Of a stretch of 64,000 nt of DNA, positions 1-13,350 are shown one piece after another. Each line of letters starts with the position of its first letter. Within the stretch, counting starts at the first letter, position 1. Both the position numbers and the translations under genes were made by a program. Source of the DNA: Deroplatys truncata (lineage: Eukaryota; Arthropoda; Insecta; Mantodea; Mantidae); NCBI GenBank assembly GCA_030765065.1, contig CM060986.1, positions 76,005,573 through 76,069,572 on the forward strand, in the 5' to 3' direction. Under the pieces are notes generated by a model that was not told the DNA's origin, made no database searches, and was given only the letters and a program-made list of their open reading frames with translations.

Positions 1-110
1 CACTGATATATCTATATCTCTTTTATTTCATTATTAAGTTCCTCTTCTTTGTTTCCTAATCCCCTCATGTTCCATGTAGCAATTTTTACTCTGTGCATAA
101 TACCCAATCA
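1..110 (-). pseudogene. LINE endonuclease N-terminus (relic, runs off window)
   Basis: Read on the minus strand, about 95 bases encode a peptide containing IATWNMRGLGNKEEEL. This matches the start of the apurinic-like endonuclease (EEP fold) of non-LTR retrotransposons, where the W-N-x-R-G-L motif opens the domain. An in-frame TAG follows about 27 residues in, so the copy is dead. The rest of the element would lie left of base 1. It could belong to the same LINE type as the C-terminal relic at 30740-31412, but nothing shown here proves that. Confidence 0.6.
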
Positions 111-538
111 TTTGTCCTTATCTGTCTGGGTTGTCAACTAGTTGTTCCATCTGGCTGTATCTGAATGCGAAGATTATGAGTAATTTAGGGTACTGCGTAA
201 AATGTATAATAATTTTGGGCTTAAATCTATAATCCTGAGTGGCTGGTAATATGTATTCATATTTAAAAATTGACAACCCTGATCCCGCATATTCCATGGA
301 TTAATTAATACGTATTTCTAAAGTAATTTAAAGTGATTTGTACATTGATATTGTATAAATCAACCTATTAATCACTCGTGCATTTCCTTTCAGTAAATGA
401 CTTCTGGCCTCCAATTTAGGAATCATTGAATTAAACAATGACTACCACTCTGTTAGTCCAGTGCAATAACACTTTTTTTATAATTGCTTCATTTGTATTG
501 TGATGCAGCTATGTGCTGAGATTATCACATTGATGGCG

Positions 539-676
539 CCAATTGACTGGGCGGGTGGAGGAACGCTCTCCTCCCGACATAAATTCCAGAAGCGCTATCA
601 AGAGATAACAGATTTTCTGGAAGCTTCTTTCTCCCTTCTCCCGAAGCTTCCAGAAACTCTCACAGTTGTACATAAA
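539..676 (+). promoter_or_regulatory. Heat-shock-element cluster with CCAAT and GC box
   Basis: Two perfect three-unit heat-shock elements are visible: TTCtgGAAgcTTC at 615-627 and GAAgcTTCcaGAA at 643-655. A two-unit site TTCcaGAA lies at 584-591. The two strong sites are also arms of a 14 bp inverted repeat with a ~15 nt pyrimidine loop. Just upstream are CCAAT (539-543) and a GC box (about 550-556). HSF trimers bind nGAAnnTTCnnGAAn arrays. No heat-shock protein coding sequence follows within the window. This could be a promoter, a 5' leader of an uncharacterised gene, or part of a retroelement LTR. Confidence 0.4.
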
Positions 677-699
677 CAAGCAAGCTTGTTGGTGAGTGA

Positions 700-1180
700 G
701 TTGTTCTTGATGGGGCATAAAGTGCTGGTTCTACGAGTGAGGTTGTGATTACATTTGTGACTTAGAGTGAGTGCTGCTACTGGGAGAGATTATAGAGGTC
801 TTGTGTTTGACACCTAAGTGAGTGAAGTGGAAGAAAAAAGAGGCTGCTTTGCGGTGTTTCATCATGTCGCGAGGAAATGTGAAGCAACAGTGAAAATTGA
901 ACTATATTACATTAGTGAAGCAACAGTGAGAAGTGAATTAGATCACATAGTGAAATGACAAAGACACGGTTTAGGCCCCTTTACCTCCGTGGTCATATTG
1001 GATTCTTTGACCTTAGAAACAACTAACTAGATGACTCTAGGTTTTTAAGCTGTTGGGTTTTACTGATTTTCATTAGGACACACGCCCACATTCATACTTA
1101 TGGATTCTGTGAAGGATAGTGAGAGATTTTAATTAAAGAAAATACCCTGCCCCACCCGGGAATCTAATACCGGACCTCTG
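700..1180 (+). other. Non-coding stretch downstream of HSE cluster
   Basis: No long open frame is present. Repeats of AAGTGAAGCAACAGTGA-like sequence at about 880-935 and phrases such as GTGAGTGAAGTGG resemble a retroelement leader or an untranslated first exon. An ATG at 864 opens only a few codons. At 1148-1180 a degenerate tRNA-SINE B-box-like phrase is seen on the minus strand. I do not recognise a gene. Confidence 0.25.
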
Positions 1181-2216
1181 GTTAAAATTTTATTTTATTG
1201 TTGTTCCTTTAGAAATGTATTTTAGAAAGGAGTATGTTGCATATGAACTCCCTTTGCACCATTGTGAACATGATGGGAATAGAATGTTCTCCTTACAGCA
1301 TGTACGAGTAGATATGCTGCAGGTTGCACTTGCTGAACTTTCAAACAGCCCAATTGTATGATGTTGCAACTTGATGTTATCAAAGATAATTAACTTTAAA
1401 ACTATGAAAAACACACTGAAGTTGATAGAATGTTTATTCTTTTAATTGATTTCCATATACTGTTAAAAGTGACATATTCTAGCATTTTCCATCCTATATA
1501 AATCAGAGCTGAAGAATTAGTACTACAGTTTCCAGAGCTCTTTCACTACTTGTTTTACATTTTTATTTGTTGTGCAATACAACCTATCTGAAAAGGAAAG
1601 AAAATGCCTTGAATTTTCTGGCATTGCTGCAGTTTTCTCTCCAAGACTGATGTTTGCAATTCTGTCATCAGAAAGAGACTTTGTGTTCATCCTGTATACA
1701 TGGTCTAATAGCTCCCAGTCAAGAAGTAAATATGGAAATTATTTTACTTGTGAATGTATTAGTGTAGCAGATGAGTAAATGCATAAATAAATAACGATAG
1801 AACATCTTAATATAATGTTGATCCATATTTTAGTCTGTGCAGAACCAATTAAACCAGCATTTTGCTGCATTTTGTGAGAAAATATATTCATAATATATAT
1901 TTTATAATAAAACAGATTTTCTTGCAGTTTTTGCAGCAGAATTTTTTATTGTTTATAGTTGTTTTAAGGAATACCATGAACATGCATTGTTTGATATGTG
2001 ACACATGTATGCTGACAGATTAATGGAGTTGTATAGGTATGTAATATGTTATTTGACATTATGAAATACATTATTAACACGTTCCATAAGTGTATGTCTG
2101 TCATTCATATGATTAACACAGTCCTCCAAGTAGTTAGGGACTGTTCATTGGTACTCTTACATTGTTTAATCAAAACAACCCTTGTTTTTTGTAATCCATG
2201 TCTTGACTATCCTTAA
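1181..2216. other. AT-rich sequence without recognisable features
   Basis: Only short chance ORFs are present, none above 75 codons and none with a recognisable family signature. No RNA gene or repeat structure was seen by eye. Confidence 0.4.
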
Positions 2217-3482
2217 GTCTAAATGGATTAATTTTGGGAATCATTGGATCTTTCTGCTGTTAACACAGTCAAGTAAAGCATTAATAAATGTCCTTGATGG
2301 TTGGTAAAAGGACTTGTCAAAACTAATGTTTTTGGAAGCAGCAATACAAGCTTCACAAAGAACTATACAAGAGAAGTAATAAATGTACAAAAAATAAAAT
2401 TTCAGGAATTGTCCCAAGTACCCTTGATTGACTTTTCCACATAGTGACCACAGCAGATCAGCCATATGTCCTATTGCACCATAGTTTGGAGATGTGGATG
2501 TTGTAGAATTCAATTGTTGATTGTAGAACCATCGCCAGTGGTTTTCACTTCTTCATTTGGAGTAAATTTTTGTCTTTTCAAGAACTTCTCCAGTGGACTG
2601 AACACATGATAATCACACAAGGGTCAGAGTATAGATGCATGCTACCAATTGAATGACTTAAGCGTGGCAATGGTTTTATTTGCCACATGAGGCCATGTCA
2701 TGAATCCAGCAAAAATGGTCCTAAGCAATCCCCAAAGTCTTTGAACACCAACTTTCTAACTGATGGTGTTCTGCAGAATTTCTTCATGATAGACTTATAT
2801 GGATATTTTCACATTGTCTTTTTTTTTCTTTTTTTTTTAAAGTATAAATGGATTAAGTTTGGGAATCATTGGATCTTTTTGCTGTTAACACAATTCAGTA
2901 GAATGTTTCTTAAGTAAAGCTTATTCATATATAGCATTAATATTCTTGATGGTTGGTAAAAGGACTTAGGTCAAAACAAAATTCTTCGGAAGTAACAATA
3001 TTCACAAAGAACTATACAAGGGAAATAATAAACATACAAAGAAATAAAAATTCAGGAATTATCCCAAGTACCCTTGATCGGCTTTTCCACATAGTGACCA
3101 CAGCAGATCAGGCATTTGTTCCCTTGCACCATAGTTTGGAGATGTGTCTGTTGTAGAATTCACTTGATTGCAGAACTATCATCAGATGGTGGTTTTCAAT
3201 TCTTCATTCTGAAGTGAACTTTTATCTTTCAGGAATTTCTACAGTGGACCAAACACAGGATAATCCACAAGGTTTGGAGTATTAATGCATGCTCCCAGCT
3301 GAATGACATAATGTAGCAATGGCCCTGTTTGCCATATGAGGCCATACCATAAAATCCAGCAAAAATGGTCCTAAGCAAACCTAAAAATCATAACCAATGC
3401 CAATGTGCCAATTCATCAACTTTCCAACTGATGGTGCTCTGCAGAATTTCTTCATAATAGAGTTATATGGATATTTTCACAT
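2217..3482. repeat. Tandem duplication, unit about 0.62-0.67 kb
   Basis: Two diverged copies lie head to tail, about 2217-2816 and 2840-3482. Matching landmarks are GGGAATCATTGGATC at 2236 and 2861, TTCCACATAGTGACCACAGC at 2435 and 3085, and ATGGATATTTTCACA at about 2799 and 3467. The offset grows from 625 to 668, so indels have accumulated. On the minus strand both copies encode a similar short peptide (LLWSLCGK then QGYLGQFL) interrupted by stops. This suggests decayed protein-coding or TE sequence of unknown identity. Confidence 0.6.
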
Positions 3483-3499
3483 ACTCTTTTGCTTTAATT

Positions 3500-3960
3500 C
3501 TGGAGTAAAATGCAATCCAGGAACCTTTCACCCTCCTAGGAGTAACATTGCAAATATTTCATTGAAGCCATCATTCTCTTGCCCTTATTCAGGTCATTCA
3601 AAAGATGAAACCTTAAATTTCCACAACCATATCATAAATGCTGCCAAGAAATGCTAAACTCTTGGGAACAACAGTCAGTTCTTCATGCCAATCCACTTTC
3701 TCCATTGACTTCTAGACGATTATTGAACTCATATCATTACGCTGCTCACTTCTCAAAGCATTACACTTGTTCTCATATGTCGGCTGCATTTCCCAATGGA
3801 TTTTGATGAGCATTTTTCCTTGATCCATAGGAAAAAAATAACACTTCATTGTTGAGCATTCCAGCCAACTGACAGTGATATTGTACTGCACAGAAACTGA
3901 GAGTTAATGCTGGGCAGCTCCAAAAAAGTGTTTTACACTGAGTGTATATCTCACACTTAT
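3500..3960 (-). other. Possible decayed coding relic, unidentified
   Basis: The minus strand downstream of the tandem duplication continues as short peptide-like runs broken by stops and frame changes (for example 3773-4015). Phrases at 3780-3920 look like degenerate coding sequence in style, but I cannot assign a family. It may be the continuation of the element duplicated at 2217-3482. Confidence 0.2.
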
Positions 3961-4094
3961 ATTTTGGCTGAAAAAATAGGGACAAATACTTTACATATAT
4001 TGCACATATAAGCAATTTTTATGTAGAGCATTTTATTTCTTATTTTGAAACAATTACATAAATAAGAGCAATGCAAGTCTTTTACAAACAAAAA

Positions 4095-4170
4095 AATTTT
4101 ACTCTTTAGCATGTAATCAAACCACTTGGGATACGTAGATTTAGTAGTTAGCATGTTAACTACTAGAACA
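4095..4170 (-). repeat. Degenerate tRNA-derived SINE head
   Basis: Read on the minus strand this is a mutated version of the SINE head at 60060-60147. The shared core is the TAGTTAGCATG and CTACTAGAAC region. The A-box part is recognisable and the B-box is damaged. Only about 70 bp align by eye. Confidence 0.4.
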
Positions 4171-6568
4171 CAGAAATAGTTTGTGAACAGAATTGTGTAG
4201 TGTAAGTTGGGGTTATATTTTAAGTTATATTGGGAAGCCAGAGGGAAAATGATGCAGATCAATTAATCCCCAGTGCCATTGGTGAACAACAACAAGTTGG
4301 GGTTGAGATGCTAAAAAACATATAATGAATCAGAAGGTGATAAGCCAGAAATTTATAGATAGAATATGAATTAAAAAAAACTGTTATATAATGATAGTTC
4401 ATCAAAGAAATTTGGTGCTGTATTGCTATCAAGCAGTTTGTGGCTTGGATAAATTTGTGAACAGCAATTGAGAAAAAGCATAAAGTAATTACTATATATT
4501 CATGTGTGATTAATAGAATGGCTTGCACACAGACCAGGGGCGGCTGCAGGTGTAGTGTCTCTGTGCGTTAATAAAATGAAGAAATCCATATTTGAAACTG
4601 TTTGTATACCCTGCAATTACATCAAGAATACAGTCATGCTTATTATTCTTAAAGGTGCAATGTAATGGCTTTTCTAACATTACAAAACCATAGAAGCTGC
4701 AGGAAGCGACTGCAAATTGCAAGATTGTAACCTTATTGTATTATTACTCTATGTATCCATGCCACTTCTATCCTGGCACGGATTCATAGCACTCTGGGCT
4801 ATCAGTCTAGACTCTAGCGGTGATTGGAAGGGCAAGATGATAGCCCATATTTGTGCCAATTAGTACCTCTCATGGCTTATCTTGGCAGCACATGCGAATC
4901 ATAAGTACCAACTTTATTGTACACCTACAACAAAATGTGCTATTTTGAGAGGTGAGAAATAAGGTACCAATCATTTGCACTGTGAAAGTTAACAGAAAAT
5001 CGTCCTTTGTTATATCATATTCATCATTAATTTTCCATTGTTTATACTTAAAATTAAATGAATAATTTTTTATAATCCTGCCTGCACTGCCAGCAGCACA
5101 GCAGATGATTGAATGACAAGTAAAATGCTACAGACAGCATCTGCACCCAGCGAGCTGTGAGATTGCGCACAAAATTTGAATGAGAACTGGTGCTTGGCTT
5201 AGTTTCATTAGTGTGTGTATTTGCACTCTATAATAGTGTCTTTACCATTAAGGGTCTGTATTACAATCTGTGGTTAAAGTTCGGTTAGATATTAACTGGG
5301 AGTCAGTGCAAATTTTCATATTACGACCTTTGGTTAACAGCTAACCGGGAGTTATTCTTAGTGATGAACTAGCCGCCACCTTGGGTAGCGGTTAGAGTAC
5401 TAATTTGAGGTAGCCATATAAAATGGCATGGTGGTGGTGGTGTGGTGATATATTTATTGCATCATATAAGAATTTTGGGGAGGTATTCCTGGCACTACCA
5501 CTGCATTCATGCTTCAAATGCCGCTGACACAGACTGTAAACTAAATGGAATCTGGATAATCGTATCATTATATACACCATGATAAAGCCTAATTCTGTTG
5601 TAAATTGTGTTAATTGACTGCATAAAATGTTTTGTTTATTTATTCCATCCTAAATGCAACTATAATGTGGGCTTATGCAACAAAGTGTTGGCCACCAACT
5701 GATGGTAAGACTTATGACATATTAATTAGAAACTAAAATCCAATAATTCTCTAATACAAATTTTATTGGGAACTACTCCTTTAAAAATAAATGAAATATT
5801 TAGTGTTTTTATCCCTTTGAATAATGCATAAATAAAAAGCAAAAATGGAAGTGACAAAGTCTGTATGCTTCAAGCCGACAGGGTAGATTAGATGTCCAAA
5901 CTCTTGCATATACATGTGTCATTTACTGTGAATTGCATGCTACTTCCTGGGTCTTCCAGTTGGTTGACAAGATGCATAATTATGGCATTTTCTTAACCCC
6001 CCCCCCAGCATGACATGTGACATAAAATGTGTTTACCTGTTAAGACATTACAAACTTTACATATTTCTTGAGACATGCATTCTCATTTTTTATCCTTAAT
6101 CAAGGAAAAACATGCCTAAGGACATTATTAACAGTCATCATATGGAAAAAGGAAGCATTGGGAACAGAGAACAACATGTTGAACTGCAGGAGTAGAGCTG
6201 GCAGAATTAAGAAGGCATAAAGGAACTCATAAAAGAGAGCTCATAATGGAAAGTGTAAACATATGCAGCATAATCTGAGGTGAGCAGGCACTTGTTTTGC
6301 TGTACTTTCTATGATTTATTAAATTGTGAAAAAGCATAGTCCTGAAGTTTTATATGTTTAAATTTAAATGTAAAAAAAATTCACTGCAGTGCTGCCAAAT
6401 GCCTACACACACCAATTGTTGTTTATTTCATGGGGCCCACCCCTTGTTTACCATAGCTTTGGTAGTTTAGTAGTGAGGGTTCAAACTTACATGAACTCCA
6501 ACGTTGAATTCCTGACCAATGATATTCATTCTTAAGTCACACTATTAACCCAAGAATATATTGAGTAC

Positions 6569-7292
6569 AAAATCTGATGCATTACATTCATATGACTTTC
6601 TCTGCCCACTTTATTTCTATGTAGTCTGCTCAAACTAATCTTCCAAAGGATTATTTTTGTATCTAATTTAATTGTGATAAATGTTTGGGTAAATACTTTC
6701 ATTACACTTTTTTTTATAGGTACAAAGGGGATAGCAGTAGTCAAATGTTGAATAGGTGTCACTATACGCTAGGCTTGAAATTTTCATGCTCCTCCCATGA
6801 TATGAGAAACAACTGAATAGTGACAGCAATATAAAAAGCTGCAAGTATTGAAAAATTCAAAGCGATAACAATGGGTATCTTAGAACGGCTGATGCCACAA
6901 AGGTTACTTGAAATAAATTATACGTTTTAAAGAGATTCCTTTTTTTTTGTGTAGTACTTTTTTGTCTATCTCATGGTTTACTTGTTATACAAAATTCCTT
7001 TCAAATGAAGAAGGCTTCAGAGGCTATTCCCAGAAAATTCAAGATATACATGTTATTTGTCATGTAAATATCTTATCTTATTTTTGGAAGATATTGAATT
7101 TAAATACCTAATTTGGTATTTATCCAGCTTTTCATTTTTGAGCTCACAGATACACATCTGGATCTTTTTCTAAAAATCATTTTGGGTTCGGGGTGGTCAA
7201 ATCATGTATTTCCCATGAAATCTCTAAATCAAATTTTTGGGTACAATACAGTACTTGCTCTTACGTACTATAGGTATCAGAGAAAGTAACAG
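6569..7292 (+). repeat. Old copy of the ~0.9 kb ACTTTCTCTAC repeat
   Basis: The copy opens with AAAATCTGATGCATTACATT and ATGACTTTCTCTGC. It ends with AGAGAAAGTAAC at about 7292. Internal landmarks shared with the young copies are a block near 7020-7060 (TTCCCAGAAAATTCAAGATA) and CATTTTTGAGCTCACAGATA before the end. The microsatellite is reduced to a few bases. It is more diverged than the copies at 61-64 kb. Confidence 0.6.
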
Positions 7293-7654
7293 GGAGTTGC
7301 CATCAAGTTTGAAAATTAATTGGGCTCTAAAGGTAAATTGATTGTGTGACAAGACTTATTTCATTCTCTGTAGAGTAATCTTTTTTGTTTTCTTAAGATT
7401 CCGCAGTAAATTAGGGACATGAATACATCATAAGCAAAGAGCCTTTATAAATCATACAACTTAGTAATAAGCCATGATGCAACTTGCACATTTCTCACTT
7501 CTCCACTAAATAATAATAATAAAATTTATTAGTCAGAGACCAGAATATACCCACAGAAATGACACCATCAAGAAACTTAACTACAGATTACATATTACTA
7601 TTCATAAATTCATCAATTGAATAAAATGGCCTGTTTACCAGCCGGTTAAAGGAG

Positions 7655-7900
7655 TAACTGGGGTAGCTCAGTGATTTAATTTGTGGTCTTGGTCCATGGT
7701 TCCATTCCCAACTATGAGTTACAGTTTTGTCATTCCTATCCAGGCCTTCACCTCTGAATTTGCTCATGCAAAGTATTCCCAAGCCCAATGTGGTTCACAG
7801 TTCACAACGAAAGCTGTTCTTCTCATTTCATAGCTGTGAATAGTGTTTAACATCTGCTGTTACTTCTTATGACATATGAAATGAAATGATGATTGGAAAA
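7655..7900 (+). repeat. tRNA-derived SINE, plus orientation
   Basis: An A-box-like GGGGTAGCTCAGTGATTTA is followed at tRNA-like spacing by a B-box-like GGTTCCATTCC. This is the layout of an RNA polymerase III promoter. The flanking bases do not fold as an intact tRNA and an unrelated body follows, so it is a SINE head and not a tRNA gene. The 3' boundary is unclear. Confidence 0.5.
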
Positions 7901-7924
7901 GAAACGTTTCAGGCCTAAGTTTAG

Positions 7925-8060
7925 GATAAGTAGCCTACTTACCAGTTATGAAGACTGAGGAAACCTTGAAAAAAACCTCATCAGGGAGGGTCCTAATAGG
8001 ATTTGAATTGCAGACCTCCCATTCATGATTCTGTGCCTTATTATCACCCTAGTAATGGAC
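7925..8060 (-). repeat. Second SINE-like fragment, minus orientation
   Basis: On the minus strand, GGGAGGTCTGCAATTCAAAT contains a B-box relative followed by CCCTCCCTGATGAGGTTTTT. That style is typical of insect tRNA-derived SINEs. It lies inverted relative to the SINE at 7655-7900. Confidence 0.35.
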
Positions 8061-11000
8061 GTGTCTGCTGGTCTTCCAGCTAATAAATGGATCCAGTCAA
8101 CCATTCACATGCAATTTTTTTTTCTCAAAAATGGCTTTGAATACTTGGACTAAAATATGAATTTCTCTTCATTCTTGATGTATTTTGTGTAAGTACAACA
8201 TCAATAAGAGATGAAACTTATTACAGGAAAAAGCAGAGCTATTAAAGTATCCTTGTATTAGCTCATGTAGTTGACTTGCTTTTGCATCCTACGTATAACA
8301 AGTTTGTGTTGCCTAATTGAAAGAATTTCTTGACATATGTTAATATAAAGTGCATAAAAGGAGCTTTTTTTTATAGGTATGGATTGTGTATTGGGGTATC
8401 TTTGAATTGGTAATGTATAAAGGAAATCATGTTCTGTTAAAACCTAAGAGCTTTTTATTAATTCATTTACAGTAACCATATATATGCTGGTTTTGCAGTA
8501 ACTGCTTTGGTAACCTATTAATGTAAGGGTATTTAAAAAAGAAACATATTTTTAAATTAATACATTTTTATTGCATTTTTACAACAGATATTTACTGATA
8601 CACATATGTCATTCATACACTATTCACCATGAAATGTCCCTAATGAAACATTTTGGCATAAAAACAAAATTTTATACCAGATTTGTATTACAGTTTTGAC
8701 AAACCAAAATTCTGTTTGTATTTTAGACCTTAACTTTGTTCAACAACTTACTTCAAAAATCTGTATACCATATTTCTGCATTCATACTGAATCATACTGC
8801 TTTGATGTAAAACAAAAATAACATACCCATACCTTCTTTACTTAAATGCATGAGCATCTTGTATGTTAGCATTACATTCTCTAACAGTTTTTATGAGAGA
8901 AATTTCACATTGCTTAGCAGCTTAAGGCCATAATTAAAGATTTATGTCACTGGACAGTATGAATCAAATGTGATTGATTTGGCCGTTAGTGTTCATTGCA
9001 GGATCAATTTCAGAAACTCCAATAATAAGAAAGAAGTGGTGACCAATACTTTTAAAACTGGATTCATTTAATGAATGGCACTGAAGTACCTGGAGGTTGT
9101 CCAATATGCAATTAATTTTGAGTTGTGATTTAAAATTACTTGATAAAATAAATACACTGTTATTCCTTTGTATACAAAGCTAAATGGCTAAAACATAAAG
9201 CATAATGTACAGAATGCTTAATTTCTGTACAGCAAAATTTGGTTTATTATAGTTACTGCAATCATAAGTTGTCTATATTAAATTTTTTATTTAAGAACAG
9301 TTTGAAATGGAACTTGTTCTGGACTAGGGTTGCCAGATATGCAGCTTTTTAAGGAGCAGTACAGTATTTTTCTTTTTTTGTTCTGTATATGGTAGAATAT
9401 AGGTAGTGTATGGCAATTCTTGTTTTTATTGTTTCAATTAATAATGTGCCCTGTTTTCCTTGGAAGTGATGTGAGACAAACATGTGAATGAAAACTAGTT
9501 GCCAATACTGCTTATGAAATACAAATGTGGGCAGTTCTTCACTAGCTATCTTGATCCTCAGACCTCAATCGTAACTAAAAGTGAACTAACATACATTTTG
9601 CTGTGGTATGATCTCTGCTTTTATTTCTGATGGAATGTAGGGGTTCAGTGGATTTAACAAAAATTAACTGTCAAATGATTTTGATTCAGTATTACAGCCA
9701 TATTCTTTGCAATAATACTTTGTTAAATATGGCTAGGAATAGATGTAAATGTGAAAATTGTCCATTTGAATTCATGTGTACAAATGTATGCATAACTGAT
9801 GAATAATATATTCTGTAAAGATTATGTTACAGAAGCTTTCTATAAGTAATATTTTATTTTGATTTCGGTTAAAAAAAAACTGTAATCTCATAGGGGGGCT
9901 CCACTATCTCTAATCATCTATTTGAATCTCTAGAGTACTGCACACCAAATGATAAATGTATTCCTTATTTTCAATTTGAGAATCTGACAAATCTATTCTG
10001 GACTGTATCGCTTTCATCAGCTCTGCCTGCTACTTTTCCATTTGAACAACTCTTTTCAACCTAAACATATTGCTTAAATAATATGATGCTTTGCAATAAG
10101 CCTCATCTATCTGACAAGTATTTTAAACATGTGACTAAACATAAAGGGAAAAATTCTTCTAAAAAGAAGTTAGCTTCAGTTCTTACAATATTTTCTCAGA
10201 TCATACAACTTGCAAGGGTATTTTCAGTGAATTAAGTAGCAATAAATACAGGATACATTGAATAATGGTAGTAATACTAAACTCCATACCTTAAATGTTG
10301 AACCGAGTATGTAGGACTGAGTAAATCAACCAACCCAACACCCTTCATAGCAAGGTGTATGTGCTCATATCTTGGACATAAGATTCTATCTTAAAGTAGT
10401 TTTCTTGTCCATAACTGCAGAGGAGTTAATTTAATGAATTTCAACAATTGTATAAATACAGAACTGAAACCAAAATCTTAAGGCAGTATTATTCTACTTT
10501 TCTTTTCAATGGGCAGTAGATGATATACCTATTCTTTGAATAGTAATTAAAATTAAGCTAACAAACATCAAAGAAAATTGTTACCTCCAGTTGAAGTTTT
10601 CGTTGAGAATTGTAATCAGTGGTAGGCAGCATTGAATCCAAATTCATCAGTGAGAATAACATCACACTCTTATTCATAAATTCTTCTAACAGTTATGGGT
10701 TTAATTTTTTTTATGAGAAATGTACTTTTTTTCCCTCTTATGCATTCAGATGTACTCCATTCATGAAGTGAAATGGTAACAAATTGGTGTCACTTTTTAG
10801 ATATCACAATCAAACTCCATTGTTTTTATAAATTTTTAAAATATAATTCTTATTACAAAAACTAACCTTAGAAAAGTACTTTTTTAAAATTGGTGGCAAA
10901 TTTCTTAAGCAGGATCACATTTATTGATGGAAAGAGAGGTTTTTAATATATGGTATTAATTTTCTTCCCCCTTCCAAAAAAAAAGTAAGAATTCATTTGC

Positions 11001-13170
11001 ATATGAATGTTTATGCATTTTTAATTTTATTTTCCTTGTACTTTTCACTATAGGTATCACTTCTGAAATGCAAAAGTTATGAAATTACATAGGTACTAGT
11101 TATATATTGTTTTAATTTTATAGATTTGTAATAAATTGTACTTGTCAGTAACAAGTAAATTTAATTTATATCTAGTAAATGTAATTAATGATAGTAATAA
11201 GAAAATATATTTAGGTAATTCAAATATGCTTTTCAAAAAGTATTTTCAGAATTACATTATATAATTGAAGATTACAATTAATAGTTGTTTTTTGGTTTTG
11301 GTTATTTGCATGCATTCATAATGCAACTTCAGAATTATTTTCTTGTTTCCTCGTTAATTCTTATTTCTCTTCAATACTAATTACAACGTATTACTTTCTG
11401 CAAAGAAGAATTTGATAGCTTTTACATCCATTGTTGAGTTAGGGTACTGATAAAATATTTGGTGCCATTTTCGCAAAAATTGCTTTATTTACTGTGCTGT
11501 AAAGCATGCTCAAGAATGCAGTGCTAACATTTTTTCTCATCTTTGCCACAGGAGGCTCAAATTTAAATTTGCAGTTGGTTCATAAAATATGCACTTGAAT
11601 TAGAGCAACTCTATATTAATTAATAAAATATAATTTTCATTTGTAACATTCATTCAGTTGTTTGGCTGATAATAACAATGATAATCACAATATTGATGAC
11701 ACATTTCCACCAGGGAATTTTTTCAGTAAAAGTGTGAGTAGGTACTCTGTGACTTGGTCTGTGCCGTATAAGCCTTTGCTTCTTGCAAAAAGAGTTACTT
11801 GGTATGAATCCCCTGTTTGTAAATGATTATGCAAGTTCCCGTTATATATTTGACTGGGTTCAATTTTAGCTAACAGGTAATTCTAAAGTAGTGATATATT
11901 TTTAATGTTAGTAAAAACATTCACAAACTCTTAGTAGGTTATCATATGCGAAAACTTAATAAAGTGAAGTAATAGGTCTTAATCTTATACTGAGTCAGGT
12001 TTAAATTCACAGCCATCATTAAAAACTATAGGTTAATTACTACACGTTTTCCTTATGTAAATGTGTGGTTTTTAGTGAAATTTGTGTATTAAATAAACAT
12101 ATAGATTTATTAATTCCTTCAATTATACATTGCAGTTAATCATGCTGTGATATGGAACACCTCAAAATACTTTAAAATTACTCTGAGTTTTGAAACATTT
12201 ATATATAAAATAGGAATTATAAAAAAAAAAATTGAAAGCATGAAATATTAAAATACAATTAAAACTTACAATCCAAATATAATTGAATTAGAGCAGTGAG
12301 TATATAATAATAGTTATAAAATAAAATTAAAATATTATTAAGATGTACAATCCAAATATAATATTATTGTTTAATTTACAGTGTAAGTTAAGAATTAAGA
12401 AAATCTTTGACAGAGTAAAAGCAGTGATTAAGCAGGTATGTCAACAGGTTAGATTTAAAACATTAAATTTTCTGCATTGATTTTATATTATGTGCTAATT
12501 TATTATAGATTTAAACCCAACTCTGTGTAAGATCATTTCTTGGTAAGTGATTAATATTTCAAGGAGTAGGAATGATAGTGTTGGTAGTATATATCAATCC
12601 AAATGGGGATCTTTGATATAATGGAGATATGGCACTGTATTCACAAGTATTATTGGAAAAACTATTCCATAAATACTTGAATATTTATTTTCTTGATAGT
12701 GATAAAAAAGATGATAGCTGTGCTGAATTGGACTGAAATGAACACAAAAATTGCTTTAATTAAAGCATAGTAAATGCTTTTGCATGTATGAACTATAAGC
12801 CTATACCTACAAATATACTTGCTTTATTCAAATGGGAAAAATCAGCTTCTCTGCAAGTAATGAAGAACTTTCTCATGAAGTGTATATAACTTCTCAACTG
12901 AAATATTTTTGTTTTGTAAACTTTATACAGCAAAGTATTTACTGTTGACATGATTTCATAAATAAAAAGTAAGTCTTGTGGCATGCAGGCAGTTTTGATT
13001 AAATAAACAAAACAAAGCACACATGCACACACTGCCAAGAGATTCTAAAATTATAATGTAAACCAAACAATATACACAGAATAAGCAGATCAATGTAACT
13101 AACCTTGGTCATTTAAGCTTAAAAATGACTTGTGCAATCCATTACAGTATCTGTTATAAAATTCTTATGA
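8061..13170. other. AT-rich intergenic sequence, nothing recognised
   Basis: About 5 kb of low-GC sequence with only short chance frames on both strands. No splice-bounded exon, RNA gene or TE protein signature was found by eye. Short A and T runs are common. Confidence 0.45.
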
Positions 13171-13179
13171 ATAGGATAC

Positions 13180-13350
13180 CGAGATCAGAGAAATACTGCA
13201 GCATTTCTGGTACCTGCTAAATGGTAATCATAGGTTCATCTTGACAAACCTGGGTTTGTATCCCTGGTTGACAGGGAAACGTAATTGAATAATTGGTGCT
13301 TTTACTGTGAGACCACAGTGATGTAATCACCCCTTGTCTTCATTTCTAGA
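13180..13350 (+). repeat. Possible degenerate SINE
   Basis: ACCTGGGTTTGTATCCCTGG contains a B-box-like core (GGTTTGTATCC) preceded by tRNA-like spacing. The A-box is not convincing. It could be chance. Confidence 0.25.
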
